A stretch of DNA of 5,629 bases, taken from positions 1-5,629 of the forward strand of contig CAMBSA010000155.1 in assembly GCA_945869935.1 (NCBI GenBank). Direction: 5' to 3'. The position numbers were made by a program, and so were the translations under genes. How positions within the stretch are numbered: position 1 is the first letter of the stretch; each line of letters begins with the position of its first letter. This DNA comes from Bordetella parapertussis (GTDB lineage Bacteria; Pseudomonadota; Gammaproteobacteria; Burkholderiales; SG8-39). The notes beneath the pieces were generated by a model. It did not search any database. It was not told the DNA's origin and worked only from the letters and a program-made list of their open reading frames with translations. Of this stretch, positions 1 to 5,541 are shown piece by piece.

Positions 1-980
1 ACCCGCAGTGCCGAGAAATCAAGCTTTGCGAACTCCTCATGGTGCAACAGCCCATTGAACAGAGTATTCACCCCGGTGATCATGCTGAAGCGGTGCTTCC
101 CGAGTTCCTTCACGAACCCCGGAATGTCGCGCGGGTTGGTGATGAGCACGTTGCAGCCGCCTATCTTCAGCATCGTCAGGCAGTTCGCGGTGAGCGAGAA
201 GATGTGATACAGCGGCAGCGCCGTGATCATCACCTGCGGTTGCTCGCCGATGAAAGGCGTGAGCCAGGCCGAGGACTGCTCGACATTCGCGACGATGTTC
301 CGGTGCAGGAGCGTCGCGCCCTTGGCCGTTCCGGTGGTACCCCCGGTGTACTGCAGAAAGGCGACATCCTCCAGCCCCACGTCGACGGGCTTGAACTCGA
401 GCGCGCCGCCCTCGGCAATCATTGCGTTGAACCGCACCGCACCGGGAATGCTCCAGTCGGGAACCTTTTTCTGCACGTAGCGCAGCACCGCGTTCACCAC
501 GATTCCCTTGAGGCCGAGAAGATCGCCGAGCGCCGCCATCACCACATGCTTCACGTCGGTGCGCGCAATCACCTGCTGCAGCACGTGGGCAAAATTCTCG
601 AGGATCACTATGACCTCGGCCCCCGAGTCCTTCAACTGGTGTTCGAGTTCGCGCGGCGTATAGAGAGGGTTCACGTTCACGACGATGCAACCTGCGAGCA
701 GCGCACCGAAGATCGCGGGCGGGTACTGAAGGCAGTTGGGCATCATGATCGCAACGCGGGCGCCCTTCGCGATGCCGCGGGCCTGCAGCCAGGCCGCGAA
801 CGCGTGCGACATGCGCTGCGTTTCGGCGAAGCTCAGGGTCTTGCCCATGTTCAGGTAGGCAGGGCGGTCGGCGAACGCCGCCACGCTTTTCTCGAACAGA
901 TCGCCCACCGAGCGATGCTGCCGCCAATCGATCTCGGCGGGTACGCCGGGCGGATAGCTTTTCAGCCAGACCTTGTCCAT
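1..980 (-). CDS. fadD: Long-chain-fatty-acid--CoA ligase (FadD type), N-terminal part, cut by the left edge
   Basis: An acyl-CoA synthetase of the adenylate-forming (ANL) family, which activates a fatty or related carboxylic acid with ATP and CoA, usually at the inner face of the membrane. The frame stays open from the ATG at 978-980 to the left edge, giving 326 codons of an expected ~560. The N-terminus (MDKVWLKSYPPGVPAEID) closely resembles E. coli FadD. The ATP-binding P-loop YTGGTTGTAKGA is at residues 211-222. FadD-like segments VNVNPLYTPRELEHQL (102-116), ALPLYHIF (254-261) and ITNPRDIPG (280-288) follow. The second AMP signature and the C-terminal domain lie outside the window. An AGGAGGAGG Shine-Dalgarno at 985-993 sits 4 bases before the ATG and fixes the start. 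The gene lies 100 bases downstream of the GST gene on the same strand, so it may be read through or have its own promoter. Substrate chain length cannot be told; an aryl-CoA ligase is less likely given the close FadD resemblance. Confidence 0.95.
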   Translation of the reverse strand, partial: MDKVWLKSYPPGVPAEIDWRQHRSVGDLFEKSVAAFADRPAYLNMGKTLSFAETQRMSHAFAAWLQARGIAKGARVAIMMPNCLQYPPAIFGALLAGCIVVNVNPLYTPRELEHQLKDSGAEVIVILENFAHVLQQVIARTDVKHVVMAALGDLLGLKGIVVNAVLRYVQKKVPDWSIPGAVRFNAMIAEGGALEFKPVDVGLEDVAFLQYTGGTTGTAKGATLLHRNIVANVEQSSAWLTPFIGEQPQVMITALPLYHIFSLTANCLTMLKIGGCNVLITNPRDIPGFVKELGKHRFSMITGVNTLFNGLLHHEEFAKLDFSALR

Positions 981-984
981 ACGA

Positions 985-993
985 CCTCCTCCT
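985..993 (-). promoter_or_regulatory. Strong ribosome binding site of fadD
   Basis: On the minus strand the sequence reads AGGAGGAGG followed by TCGT and the fadD ATG. It is the strongest Shine-Dalgarno in the window and settles the fadD start. Confidence 0.85.
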
Positions 994-1029
994 GAATGCT
1001 GTCGCGCATGCTCACCGAGCGAAGAATAC

Positions 1030-1059
1030 CGCGGCGATGAACCGGTCGTCGCGATTTTT
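1030..1059 (+). terminator. Hairpin followed by five T, terminator-like in the plus direction
   Basis: In the 100-base gap between the GST and fadD genes, CGCGGCGA (1030-1037) can pair with TCGTCGCG (1046-1053), eight pairs including one G-U, across an 8-base loop. The stem is followed by ATTTTT. This matches an intrinsic terminator reading rightward, against both flanking genes. In the leftward direction one pair becomes an A-C mismatch and no T run follows. It could limit antisense transcription or be chance in GC-rich DNA. Confidence 0.3.
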
Positions 1060-1080
1060 GACAAACCCGGCGATGCGATC

Positions 1081-1797
1081 TCAGTAGCTCATCGCCGCGA
1101 CAAACGCCGGCCTTGCAGCCACGCGCGCATACCAGTCGGCAACAAGCGGCCGCCCGGCAATCATCGCGGCGAGGTCGATCTGAACCAGCCGGTGCACGAA
1201 GGGCGCGACGTCGACATCGGCAAGCGTGTAGTCGGGGCCCGCGAGCCAGAGGCTCGATCCCAGTGCCGATTCCATGCGGTCCAGCATGTCGCCCAACTGA
1301 TCGACCGACGGGCGGATTTCTGCATCGGTGTAGCCTTCGCGCGCGGCGCGGCGCCAGCGTGCAGCCTTGCCCTTGTCCGGCATTCTGCCCACCGCGGCAT
1401 CGAGTTCCCCGTCACTCATGTGCATCGCCCTGGGTCGGATGTTCTTCATGAACGAGGGAATCTTCACCGCCTCGGTGGGGACATCATCGACGTACTTGGT
1501 CCAGATTCGCACCGCCGCGCGCCCCGCGGCCAACTTCGGCAGAAGCGGTGCCTGCGGATACGCGTCTTCGAGATACTCGTTGATGATCCGTGACTCGGTC
1601 ACCTTGACACCGCCGTCAATCAGCACCGGCACCATCGCCGCGGGATTGATCGCGAGAAATTCCGGCCGGACCTGGTCGAAACCGCGCAGGTTGAGCACAT
1701 GGCCGGTCCAGGCAATGCCCTTTTCTTCGAGGCAGATCCTCACCTTCTGCGAGCAGGTGGAGTTCCATGCATGGTAGAGCTCGATCACGGTCTGCAC
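1081..1797 (-). CDS. Glutathione S-transferase family protein
   Basis: A cytosolic-type glutathione S-transferase of 238 residues, normal for the family. The N-terminal thioredoxin-like domain covers about residues 3-85: the active-site loop WNSTCSQKVR (11-20) offers Ser13, Cys15 or Ser16 as the catalytic residue, Pro57 in MVPVL is the cis-Pro, and Glu68-Ser69 in TESRIINEYLED bind the gamma-glutamyl group. The all-helical C-terminal domain carries TLADVDVAPF (191-200) with the Thr-x-x-Asp N-capping box. The TESRIINEYLEDAYP and RIWTKYVDD segments recall the LigF beta-etherase type, while STC in the active site recalls the zeta class (maleylpyruvate isomerase). I cannot choose between these. 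The start is GTG at 1795-1797, because no in-frame ATG precedes it and the beta strand TVIELYHA begins at once; the Shine-Dalgarno is weak. The gene begins 28 bases after the monooxygenase stop, so the two are probably cotranscribed. Glutathione transfer, isomerisation or ether cleavage on a monooxygenase product is an inference. Confidence 0.93.
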   Translation of the reverse strand: MQTVIELYHAWNSTCSQKVRICLEEKGIAWTGHVLNLRGFDQVRPEFLAINPAAMVPVLIDGGVKVTESRIINEYLEDAYPQAPLLPKLAAGRAAVRIWTKYVDDVPTEAVKIPSFMKNIRPRAMHMSDGELDAAVGRMPDKGKAARWRRAAREGYTDAEIRPSVDQLGDMLDRMESALGSSLWLAGPDYTLADVDVAPFVHRLVQIDLAAMIAGRPLVADWYARVAARPAFVAAMSY

Positions 1798-1825
1798 TCC
1801 GGCAATTGATGGCCCGCAGGCCGGG

Positions 1826-3034
1826 TCACTCGATGGCGTTCGCCCGTTGCACGCTTGCGATCATCGTCGACACCAGCAGGAACTGGCGGCGCGATTCCGG
1901 CGTGGAGGCGGCCTTGCGCAGCTCTTCAAAGTTTTTCTCCCGCTCCTCGTCGGTCTTGGCGATCAGCCGTTTGAGATTTCGGATCGAGTGTTCCTGCACA
2001 TACTCGATATTCACCGTGCGCCGCTGGCGCTCGTAGTGGTCGAGCATCGACTCGTCGCCTTCACCGCGGCACACCGGGCCGAGCTTGCCGGCGAGAGTGA
2101 TCGCGTCGTGTATGCCCCCGTTGAGCCCGAACCCGCCAATCGGGTTGTTCAGGTGACAGGCGTCGCCCGCAAGAATCACCCGACCGACACGGAAGCGCTT
2201 GGCCACGCGCTGGTGAACCTTGTAGATGCTCTTGTAGCTGATCGGGTAGCGCCCCGGGATCGCCTGCAGACCCTGCATCCGCTCCTCGACGCGCGCCTCC
2301 GACAGCGTCTCCTCGTCGGACTCCTCGGGCTGCGCGGGAAAGGCGGCGCGCCAGAGTCCGGGAGGACCGTCGCCCGGCATCTTGAATATCGCGCACCACT
2401 CCTTCGGGTCCGCGACATAGGCGTTCGGCGTGAATCCGGTCTGCGCCAGATCCACCGTGGAACTGATCACCACGAAGCGCTCCGGCCAGGTGAATCCCTC
2501 GAGTTCCACACCGATCGCCTTTCGAACCGCGCTCTTTCCGCCGTCGCAGCCCACCAGCCAGTCCGCCTCGAACCGCTCCTCGCCGCCGGGCGTATTCGCG
2601 GTCACGATCACCTTGTCGCCGGTCTGCTCGACGCCGGTGACCTCGTGCGAATAGCGCACCTTCGCATTCGGCTCTTTCTTGACGAAGGAATCGATGATCG
2701 GCGTGAGCTTGTGCTGCTCGAGGTGCAGGCGGTACGGATAAGGCGTGAGATCGGCGATCTCGCCGATGTCCCATTCGACGATCAGGCCCTGCTTGCGGTC
2801 GCGAATCTGCCAGTGGGGCACACGGATGCCCGTCCGGTGCATCTCGTCGGTGATGCCGTAGGGCGCCATCATCTCCAGCGTCGGCGGATGGAAGCTGCCG
2901 GCGCGCAGGTCCACCGTCAGTCCCGGTTCGGCCTCGAGCACCGTGACCTCGATGTCCTGGCGCGCGAGCGCCAATGCGGTGAGCAGGCCGACCGGGCCGG
3001 CGCCGGCGACGATGACTTTCTGTTTTGCGGTCAT
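1826..3034 (-). CDS. FAD-dependent aromatic-type monooxygenase (class A flavoprotein hydroxylase family)
   Basis: A single-component flavin hydroxylase of 402 residues, expected to use NAD(P)H and O2 to hydroxylate an aromatic or similar substrate in the cytoplasm. Three family fingerprints are in order: the Rossmann GAGPVG at 11-16 for the FAD ADP moiety, the DG motif CDGGKSAVR at 163-171, and the GD motif GRVILAGDACHLNNP at 284-298 with GGFGLNGGIHDA just after. The length resembles p-hydroxybenzoate hydroxylase (~390) and lacks the extra C-terminal thioredoxin-like domain of phenol hydroxylases (~550-600). The last ~60 residues are helical and charged (TDEEREKNFEELRKAAS). The ATG at 3032-3034 is preceded by only a weak GGA. 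It is first in a leftward group with the GST gene and is divergent from marR, which suggests MarR control. Substrate unknown; salicylate, hydroxybenzoate or phenylpropanoid hydroxylase names are not justified from sequence alone. Confidence 0.94.
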   Translation of the reverse strand: MTAKQKVIVAGAGPVGLLTALALARQDIEVTVLEAEPGLTVDLRAGSFHPPTLEMMAPYGITDEMHRTGIRVPHWQIRDRKQGLIVEWDIGEIADLTPYPYRLHLEQHKLTPIIDSFVKKEPNAKVRYSHEVTGVEQTGDKVIVTANTPGGEERFEADWLVGCDGGKSAVRKAIGVELEGFTWPERFVVISSTVDLAQTGFTPNAYVADPKEWCAIFKMPGDGPPGLWRAAFPAQPEESDEETLSEARVEERMQGLQAIPGRYPISYKSIYKVHQRVAKRFRVGRVILAGDACHLNNPIGGFGLNGGIHDAITLAGKLGPVCRGEGDESMLDHYERQRRTVNIEYVQEHSIRNLKRLIAKTDEEREKNFEELRKAASTPESRRQFLLVSTMIASVQRANAIE

Positions 3035-3059
3035 GCGAATTCCATGGAAGTTTCGGACG

Positions 3060-3087
3060 AAGCCCCGCCGGAGCGATGCCGGGGCTT
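3060..3087 (-). other. Hairpin in the leader of the monooxygenase gene
   Basis: AAGCCCCG (3060-3067) and CGGGGCTT (3080-3087) form a perfect 8-bp inverted repeat with a 12-base loop. It lies 26 bases before the monooxygenase ATG and downstream of the likely promoter, so it would be in the mRNA leader. No T run follows it, so a simple terminator is unlikely. It could be a protein-binding dyad or a leader structure that affects stability or translation. Confidence 0.45.
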
Positions 3088-3105
3088 GTGCGGATGAATC
3101 GCAGG

Positions 3106-3134
3106 ACGTTACTATCGCCGCCGACCGGTGTCAA
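3106..3134 (-). promoter_or_regulatory. Likely sigma-70 promoter of the monooxygenase-GST group
   Basis: On the minus strand a perfect TTGACA (-35) at 3129-3134 is followed after 17 bases by TAACGT (-10, three of six matches) at 3106-3111. Transcription would start near 3099, giving a leader of about 65 bases that contains the 3060-3087 hairpin. The -35 is convincing and the -10 is weak, which fits a promoter under regulator control. Confidence 0.5.
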
Positions 3135-3150
3135 ATTGATCAGACGTCTT
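3129..3150. promoter_or_regulatory. Candidate MarR operator region
   Basis: Two small dyads sit side by side between the divergent promoters: TCAA-A-TTGA at 3131-3139 and the perfect palindrome AGACGTCT at 3142-3149. The block covers the -35 of the monooxygenase promoter and ends just before the -10 of the marR promoter, so one bound dimer could repress both. MarR sites are usually imperfect palindromes of about 16-20 bp. The exact site is not resolved here. Confidence 0.3.
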
Positions 3151-3152
3151 CC

Positions 3153-3158
3153 TATTAT
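3153..3158 (+). promoter_or_regulatory. Probable -10 element of marR
   Basis: TATTAT matches the sigma-70 -10 consensus at five of six positions and would place the marR transcript start near 3165, about 30 bases before its ATG. The -35 region 17-18 bases upstream (3129-3135) is poor and is the same DNA as the -35 of the opposing monooxygenase promoter. Confidence 0.4.
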
Positions 3159-3194
3159 TTATCGCCCTGAAACAAACCGGACCGACCGGAACCC

Positions 3195-3722
3195 ATGACT
3201 GCCCCCGTCAGAAAATCCGCCCGCGCCCGCCTGAAATCCGTTCACGGGCGTCCCGGCTTCATGATCCGGCGCGCCCACCAGATCGCGCTTTCGGTATTCG
3301 CCGACACGCTTGCGCCCCTGGAAGTCACCTCGACCCAGTTCGGCGTGCTGATCATTCTTGGCTGCATGCCCGGCATCGACCAGATCACGCTCGCGCGGTT
3401 GCTCGGATTAGACCGATCGACCGCCGCGATGGTGGTGGATCTGCTCGTAAATCGGGCCCTCGTTGCACGCACCGTGCACGGCACCGACCGCAGGAAGCGC
3501 GAGTTGCTGCTCACCAAGGCGGGAAAAAAAGTCGTCGAACGCGGCGAGCCGCTGGCCAAACGTGCCCGGGATGTGCTGCTCGAGCCCTTCGAGGCGGACG
3601 AGCGGCGCGAATTCATGCGCCTGCTCGAGAAGTTCAACCGTCATTTCAACGACAGCGTTCGTGTCCGGGTTGAACAACCGGACACGAAAGCCCGGCGGAC
3701 GAAAAAGCAGAGTCCGCCTTAG
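3195..3722 (+). CDS. MarR-family transcriptional regulator
   Basis: A dimeric winged helix-turn-helix regulator of 175 residues, in the MarR size range. Helical dimerisation segments cover about residues 20-45 and 112-153. The DNA-binding domain runs through ITLARLLGLDRSTAAMVVDLL (64-84) with the recognition helix near DRSTAAMVVDLLVNR. The wing TVHGTDRRKRELLLTKAG (93-110) contains the hallmark Asp-Arg-Arg at 98-100. The C-terminal tail after residue 155 is short, basic and probably disordered, ending KARRTKKQSPP. The ATG at 3195 has a weak GGA four bases upstream; the next in-frame ATG (residue 23) would cut into the first helix region. It is divergent from the monooxygenase-GST group, so it probably represses that group and itself until a phenolic or related ligand binds. 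The ligand is unknown. Its TAG stop overlaps the stop codon of the convergent SDR gene. Confidence 0.94.
   Translation: MTAPVRKSARARLKSVHGRPGFMIRRAHQIALSVFADTLAPLEVTSTQFGVLIILGCMPGIDQITLARLLGLDRSTAAMVVDLLVNRALVARTVHGTDRRKRELLLTKAGKKVVERGEPLAKRARDVLLEPFEADERREFMRLLEKFNRHFNDSVRVRVEQPDTKARRTKKQSPP
3658..3688. terminator. 11-bp hairpin inside the 3' end of marR
   Basis: TTCGTGTCCGG (3658-3668) and CCGGACACGAA (3678-3688) are perfect inverted repeats around a 9-base loop. The structure lies in the codons for the basic MarR tail and downstream of the SDR stop codon on the opposite strand, so it would be in the 3' UTR of the SDR transcript. It lacks a T run on either side. It may serve as a transcript-end or stability hairpin rather than a classic intrinsic terminator. 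Confidence 0.45.
3694..3718. terminator. Second hairpin at the marR/SDR convergence point
   Basis: GGCGGAC (3694-3700) pairs with GTCCGCC (3712-3718) around an 11-base loop. An outer pair GCCCGGC (3690-3696) / GCCGGGC (3722-3728) offers an alternative, overlapping fold. The hairpin sits exactly at the 3' ends of both convergent genes. No terminal T run is present in either direction, so a role in termination is plausible but unproven. Confidence 0.4.
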
Positions 3723-4435
3723 CCGGGCATGATCCCCGCCGCGCGCCCGCCGTCGACCACGAGGATGTGGCCGTTGATGTAGGTATCGGGTCGCGCAAGA
3801 AAGGCGATCGATGCCGCGATCGTTTGCGGATCGATCAGCCTGCCGAGCGGTTCGGCTTTCGCCATCCGGGCGCGCACTTCCTCGGGCTGGACACGGGTCA
3901 TGTCGGTATCGACCGCGCCCGGCGCCACCGCGTTGACGCGGATCTTCCTGGGTGCAAGATCAATCGCCATCGCACGGGTCAGCCCCACCAGCCCTGCCTT
4001 GGCGGCGACGTAATGCGCCGCGTTCGGCATGCCGAGATATCCCCGCGACACGACGTTCACGATGCGGCCGCCGTCGTTCATGCGCTTGGCCGACTCCTGC
4101 CCGCCGATGATCGCACCGAGGATGTGCACATCGCACATCGCGCGCACGTCCGCTTCCGTGATCTCGAAGAACGGCCGTATGGTGTAGCTGCCCGCACAGT
4201 GCACGAACACATCGATTTTGACGGCCCCGTTTTTTCCGATCGAGTCCAGGGCCGCCGCCATCGATGCACGGTCGCATACATCCGCCCTGGCGGCGCGCAC
4301 GCCCTTGGGCAACGCGTCCTTCGGATCCGTTCGGTCGAGCGCCAGAACCTCGTAGCCATCGGCCACCAGCAACGCGGCCGCCGCCGCACCGATGCCCCGG
4401 ATGCCGCCCGTCACCACCGCGATCGGCGCGCTCAT
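3719..4435 (-). CDS. Short-chain dehydrogenase/reductase (SDR family oxidoreductase)
   Basis: A classical-length SDR of 238 residues that should oxidise an alcohol or reduce a ketone with NAD(P). The Rossmann glycine motif TGGIRGIG is at 9-16. Asp34 in LALDR, at the end of the second strand, suggests NAD(H) preference. Asp52-Val53 would contact adenine. The catalytic residues are Ser130, Tyr142 and Lys146 in SRGYLGMPNAAHYVAAK. VNAVAPGAVDTDM (167-179) and the C-terminal NGHILVVDGG (221-230) are family-typical. Two departures are visible: the NNAG motif reads HCAG (79-82), and the Asn of the catalytic tetrad appears as His104 in DVHILG. The gene follows the quinone oxidoreductase with an ATGA overlap (4432-4435) and no clear Shine-Dalgarno, pointing to translational coupling. 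Its TAA stop overlaps the marR stop on the other strand. Substrate unknown. Confidence 0.94.
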   Translation of the reverse strand: MSAPIAVVTGGIRGIGAAAAALLVADGYEVLALDRTDPKDALPKGVRAARADVCDRASMAAALDSIGKNGAVKIDVFVHCAGSYTIRPFFEITEADVRAMCDVHILGAIIGGQESAKRMNDGGRIVNVVSRGYLGMPNAAHYVAAKAGLVGLTRAMAIDLAPRKIRVNAVAPGAVDTDMTRVQPEEVRARMAKAEPLGRLIDPQTIAASIAFLARPDTYINGHILVVDGGRAAGIMPG

Positions 4436-5427
4436 ACGATAAGCGCAATCTTGCCGATGTGCGCGCTCGACTCCATCCGGGCGTGCGCCTTGGCGGCGTC
4501 CGCAAGCGGCAGCGTCGAATCAATCACAGGCTTTACCTTGCCCGCCTCGATCAGGGGCCACACGTTCTGCAGCAGGCTCTTCGCGATCGCGCCTTTTTCC
4601 GCGATCGAGCGGGGACGAAGCGCAGATCCGGTGAGCGTGATGCGCTTTCGGAGGAACTGGCCGAGATCGATCGTCGCCTCGCGGCCACCGAGCAGCGCGA
4701 TCATTGCGATACGTCCTTCGGTGGCAAGCGATGCGATGTTCTGCTTCAGGTAGCTCGCCGCCACCATGTCGAGGATGACGTTCACACCCTTGCCGCCGGT
4801 CTCCTCCTTGATGATCGCGGCGAAGTCCTCGGTCTTGTAGTTGATCGCGCGGTCGGCGCCGAGCTTGAGGCAGGCTTCGCACTTTTCCGCCGTGCCCGCG
4901 GTGGTGTACACCTTCGCGCCGAACGCCTTGGCAAGCTGGATCGCGGTAGTGCCGATGCCGCTCGATCCACCATGCACCAGGAATATCTCGCCGGTCTTGA
5001 GCTTCACCCGGTCGAACACGTTGTGCCAGACGGTGAAGAAGGTCTCGGGCAGGGTCGCGGCCTCGGCCATCGACAAGCCCTTCGGCACCGGAAGACATTG
5101 CTCCGCAGGTGCGGTGCAGTATTCCGCGTAGCCGCCGCCCGCCACGAGCGCCGTCACCGCATCGCCCTCGCGCCAGGCGCCCGCACCTTCTCCACAAGCC
5201 ACCACCGTACCGGCGATTTCCAGTCCCGGGATATCCGAAGCCCCCGGCGGCGGCGGATAGTTGCCGCGCCGCTGCTCGACATCCGGGCGATTCACGCCCG
5301 CAGCGGCCACCTTAACCAGAACTTCGCCCGGCTTCATCGCCGGCACAGGCCGCTCGGCGATGCGCAACACCTCGGGTCCGCCCGGCTGGGCGATCTCGAC
5401 TGCTTTCATTGTCTTGGGTAAGGACAC
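4432..5427 (-). CDS. NAD(P)H quinone oxidoreductase, PIG3 family (zinc-free MDR)
   Basis: A zinc-independent medium-chain reductase that reduces quinones with NAD(P)H in the cytoplasm. The N-terminal GroES-like domain includes VNRPDVEQRRGNYPPPPGAS, the characteristic PIG3/quinone-reductase substrate region. The nucleotide-binding domain carries VHGGSSGIGTTAIQLAKAFG about halfway along. The Cys and His ligands of zinc alcohol dehydrogenases are absent. GTG at 5425-5427 was chosen because AGGAG (5436-5440) lies 8 bases upstream, giving 331 residues. Alternatives are a GTG at 5434-5436, which collides with that AGGAG (334 residues), and an ATG at 5407-5409 with no good Shine-Dalgarno (325 residues, MKAVEIAQPGG), which best matches the usual family N-terminus. 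It is the first gene of a two-gene unit with the SDR and is divergent from the tautomerase gene across about 110 bases. A quinone made by the nearby monooxygenase would be a sensible substrate, but this is inference. Confidence 0.93.
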   Translation of the reverse strand: MSLPKTMKAVEIAQPGGPEVLRIAERPVPAMKPGEVLVKVAAAGVNRPDVEQRRGNYPPPPGASDIPGLEIAGTVVACGEGAGAWREGDAVTALVAGGGYAEYCTAPAEQCLPVPKGLSMAEAATLPETFFTVWHNVFDRVKLKTGEIFLVHGGSSGIGTTAIQLAKAFGAKVYTTAGTAEKCEACLKLGADRAINYKTEDFAAIIKEETGGKGVNVILDMVAASYLKQNIASLATEGRIAMIALLGGREATIDLGQFLRKRITLTGSALRPRSIAEKGAIAKSLLQNVWPLIEAGKVKPVIDSTLPLADAAKAHARMESSAHIGKIALIV

Positions 5428-5435
5428 GTCATGCA

Positions 5436-5440
5436 CTCCT
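5436..5440 (-). promoter_or_regulatory. Ribosome binding site deciding the quinone oxidoreductase start
   Basis: AGGAG on the minus strand. It is 8 bases before the GTG at 5425-5427 and touches the GTG at 5434-5436, so it favours the former. The intervening ATG (5430-5432) is out of frame and soon stops. Confidence 0.55.
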
Positions 5441-5468
5441 GTGGTCTGCGTTCAGTGGTGTTAATTCG

Positions 5469-5497
5469 TTGGCGCCATCGACGTGCGACCGTACAAT
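5469..5497 (+). promoter_or_regulatory. Likely sigma-70 promoter of the tautomerase gene
   Basis: TTGGCG (5469-5474, four of six) and TACAAT (5492-5497, five of six) are separated by 17 bases. Transcription would start near 5504, about 38 bases before the tautomerase ATG. Confidence 0.55.
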
Positions 5498-5507
5498 CCG
5501 GCGCACG
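5482..5507. promoter_or_regulatory. Dyad centred on the tautomerase -10 box, possible operator
   Basis: CGTGCG (5482-5487) and CGCACG (5502-5507) are inverted repeats whose centre falls exactly on the middle of TACAAT. Further inner matches give about 8 complementary pairs out of 13. A repressor bound here would block the promoter, but no candidate regulator can be tied to it. Confidence 0.25.
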
Positions 5508-5541
5508 CAGCGAAATTCAAATCCATCGAGGGGAAGCCATC

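Noticed and set aside
39..995. Long rightward open frame of 318 codons opposite fadD
   Set aside because: It is the antisense shadow of a clear FadD reading frame in GC-rich DNA; its translation is rich in Arg, His and Val with no recognisable domain.
973..1593. Rightward open frame of 206 codons opposite the GST
   Set aside because: Antisense shadow of a recognisable GST, with low-complexity Arg/His-rich translation.
1847..3097. Rightward open frame of 416 codons opposite the monooxygenase
   Set aside because: The minus-strand frame carries all three flavin hydroxylase fingerprints in order, while this frame has no motif and an Arg/His/Leu-rich composition.
2061..3134. Leftward open frame of 357 codons overlapping the monooxygenase in another frame
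   Set aside because: Arg/Gly/Ala-rich frame-shifted shadow with no domain; it even runs through the promoter region.
3177..3190. Repeated ACCGG-type words just before marR
   Set aside because: Very short, unevenly spaced and also common elsewhere in this GC-rich sequence; not enough to call an operator or repeat.
3767..4753. Rightward open frame of 328 codons opposite the SDR
   Set aside because: Antisense shadow of the SDR, whose Rossmann and catalytic motifs are intact; it crosses a gene boundary on the other strand.
4264..5421. Rightward open frame of 385 codons opposite the quinone oxidoreductase
   Set aside because: Antisense shadow of a well-conserved PIG3-family gene; no motif of its own.
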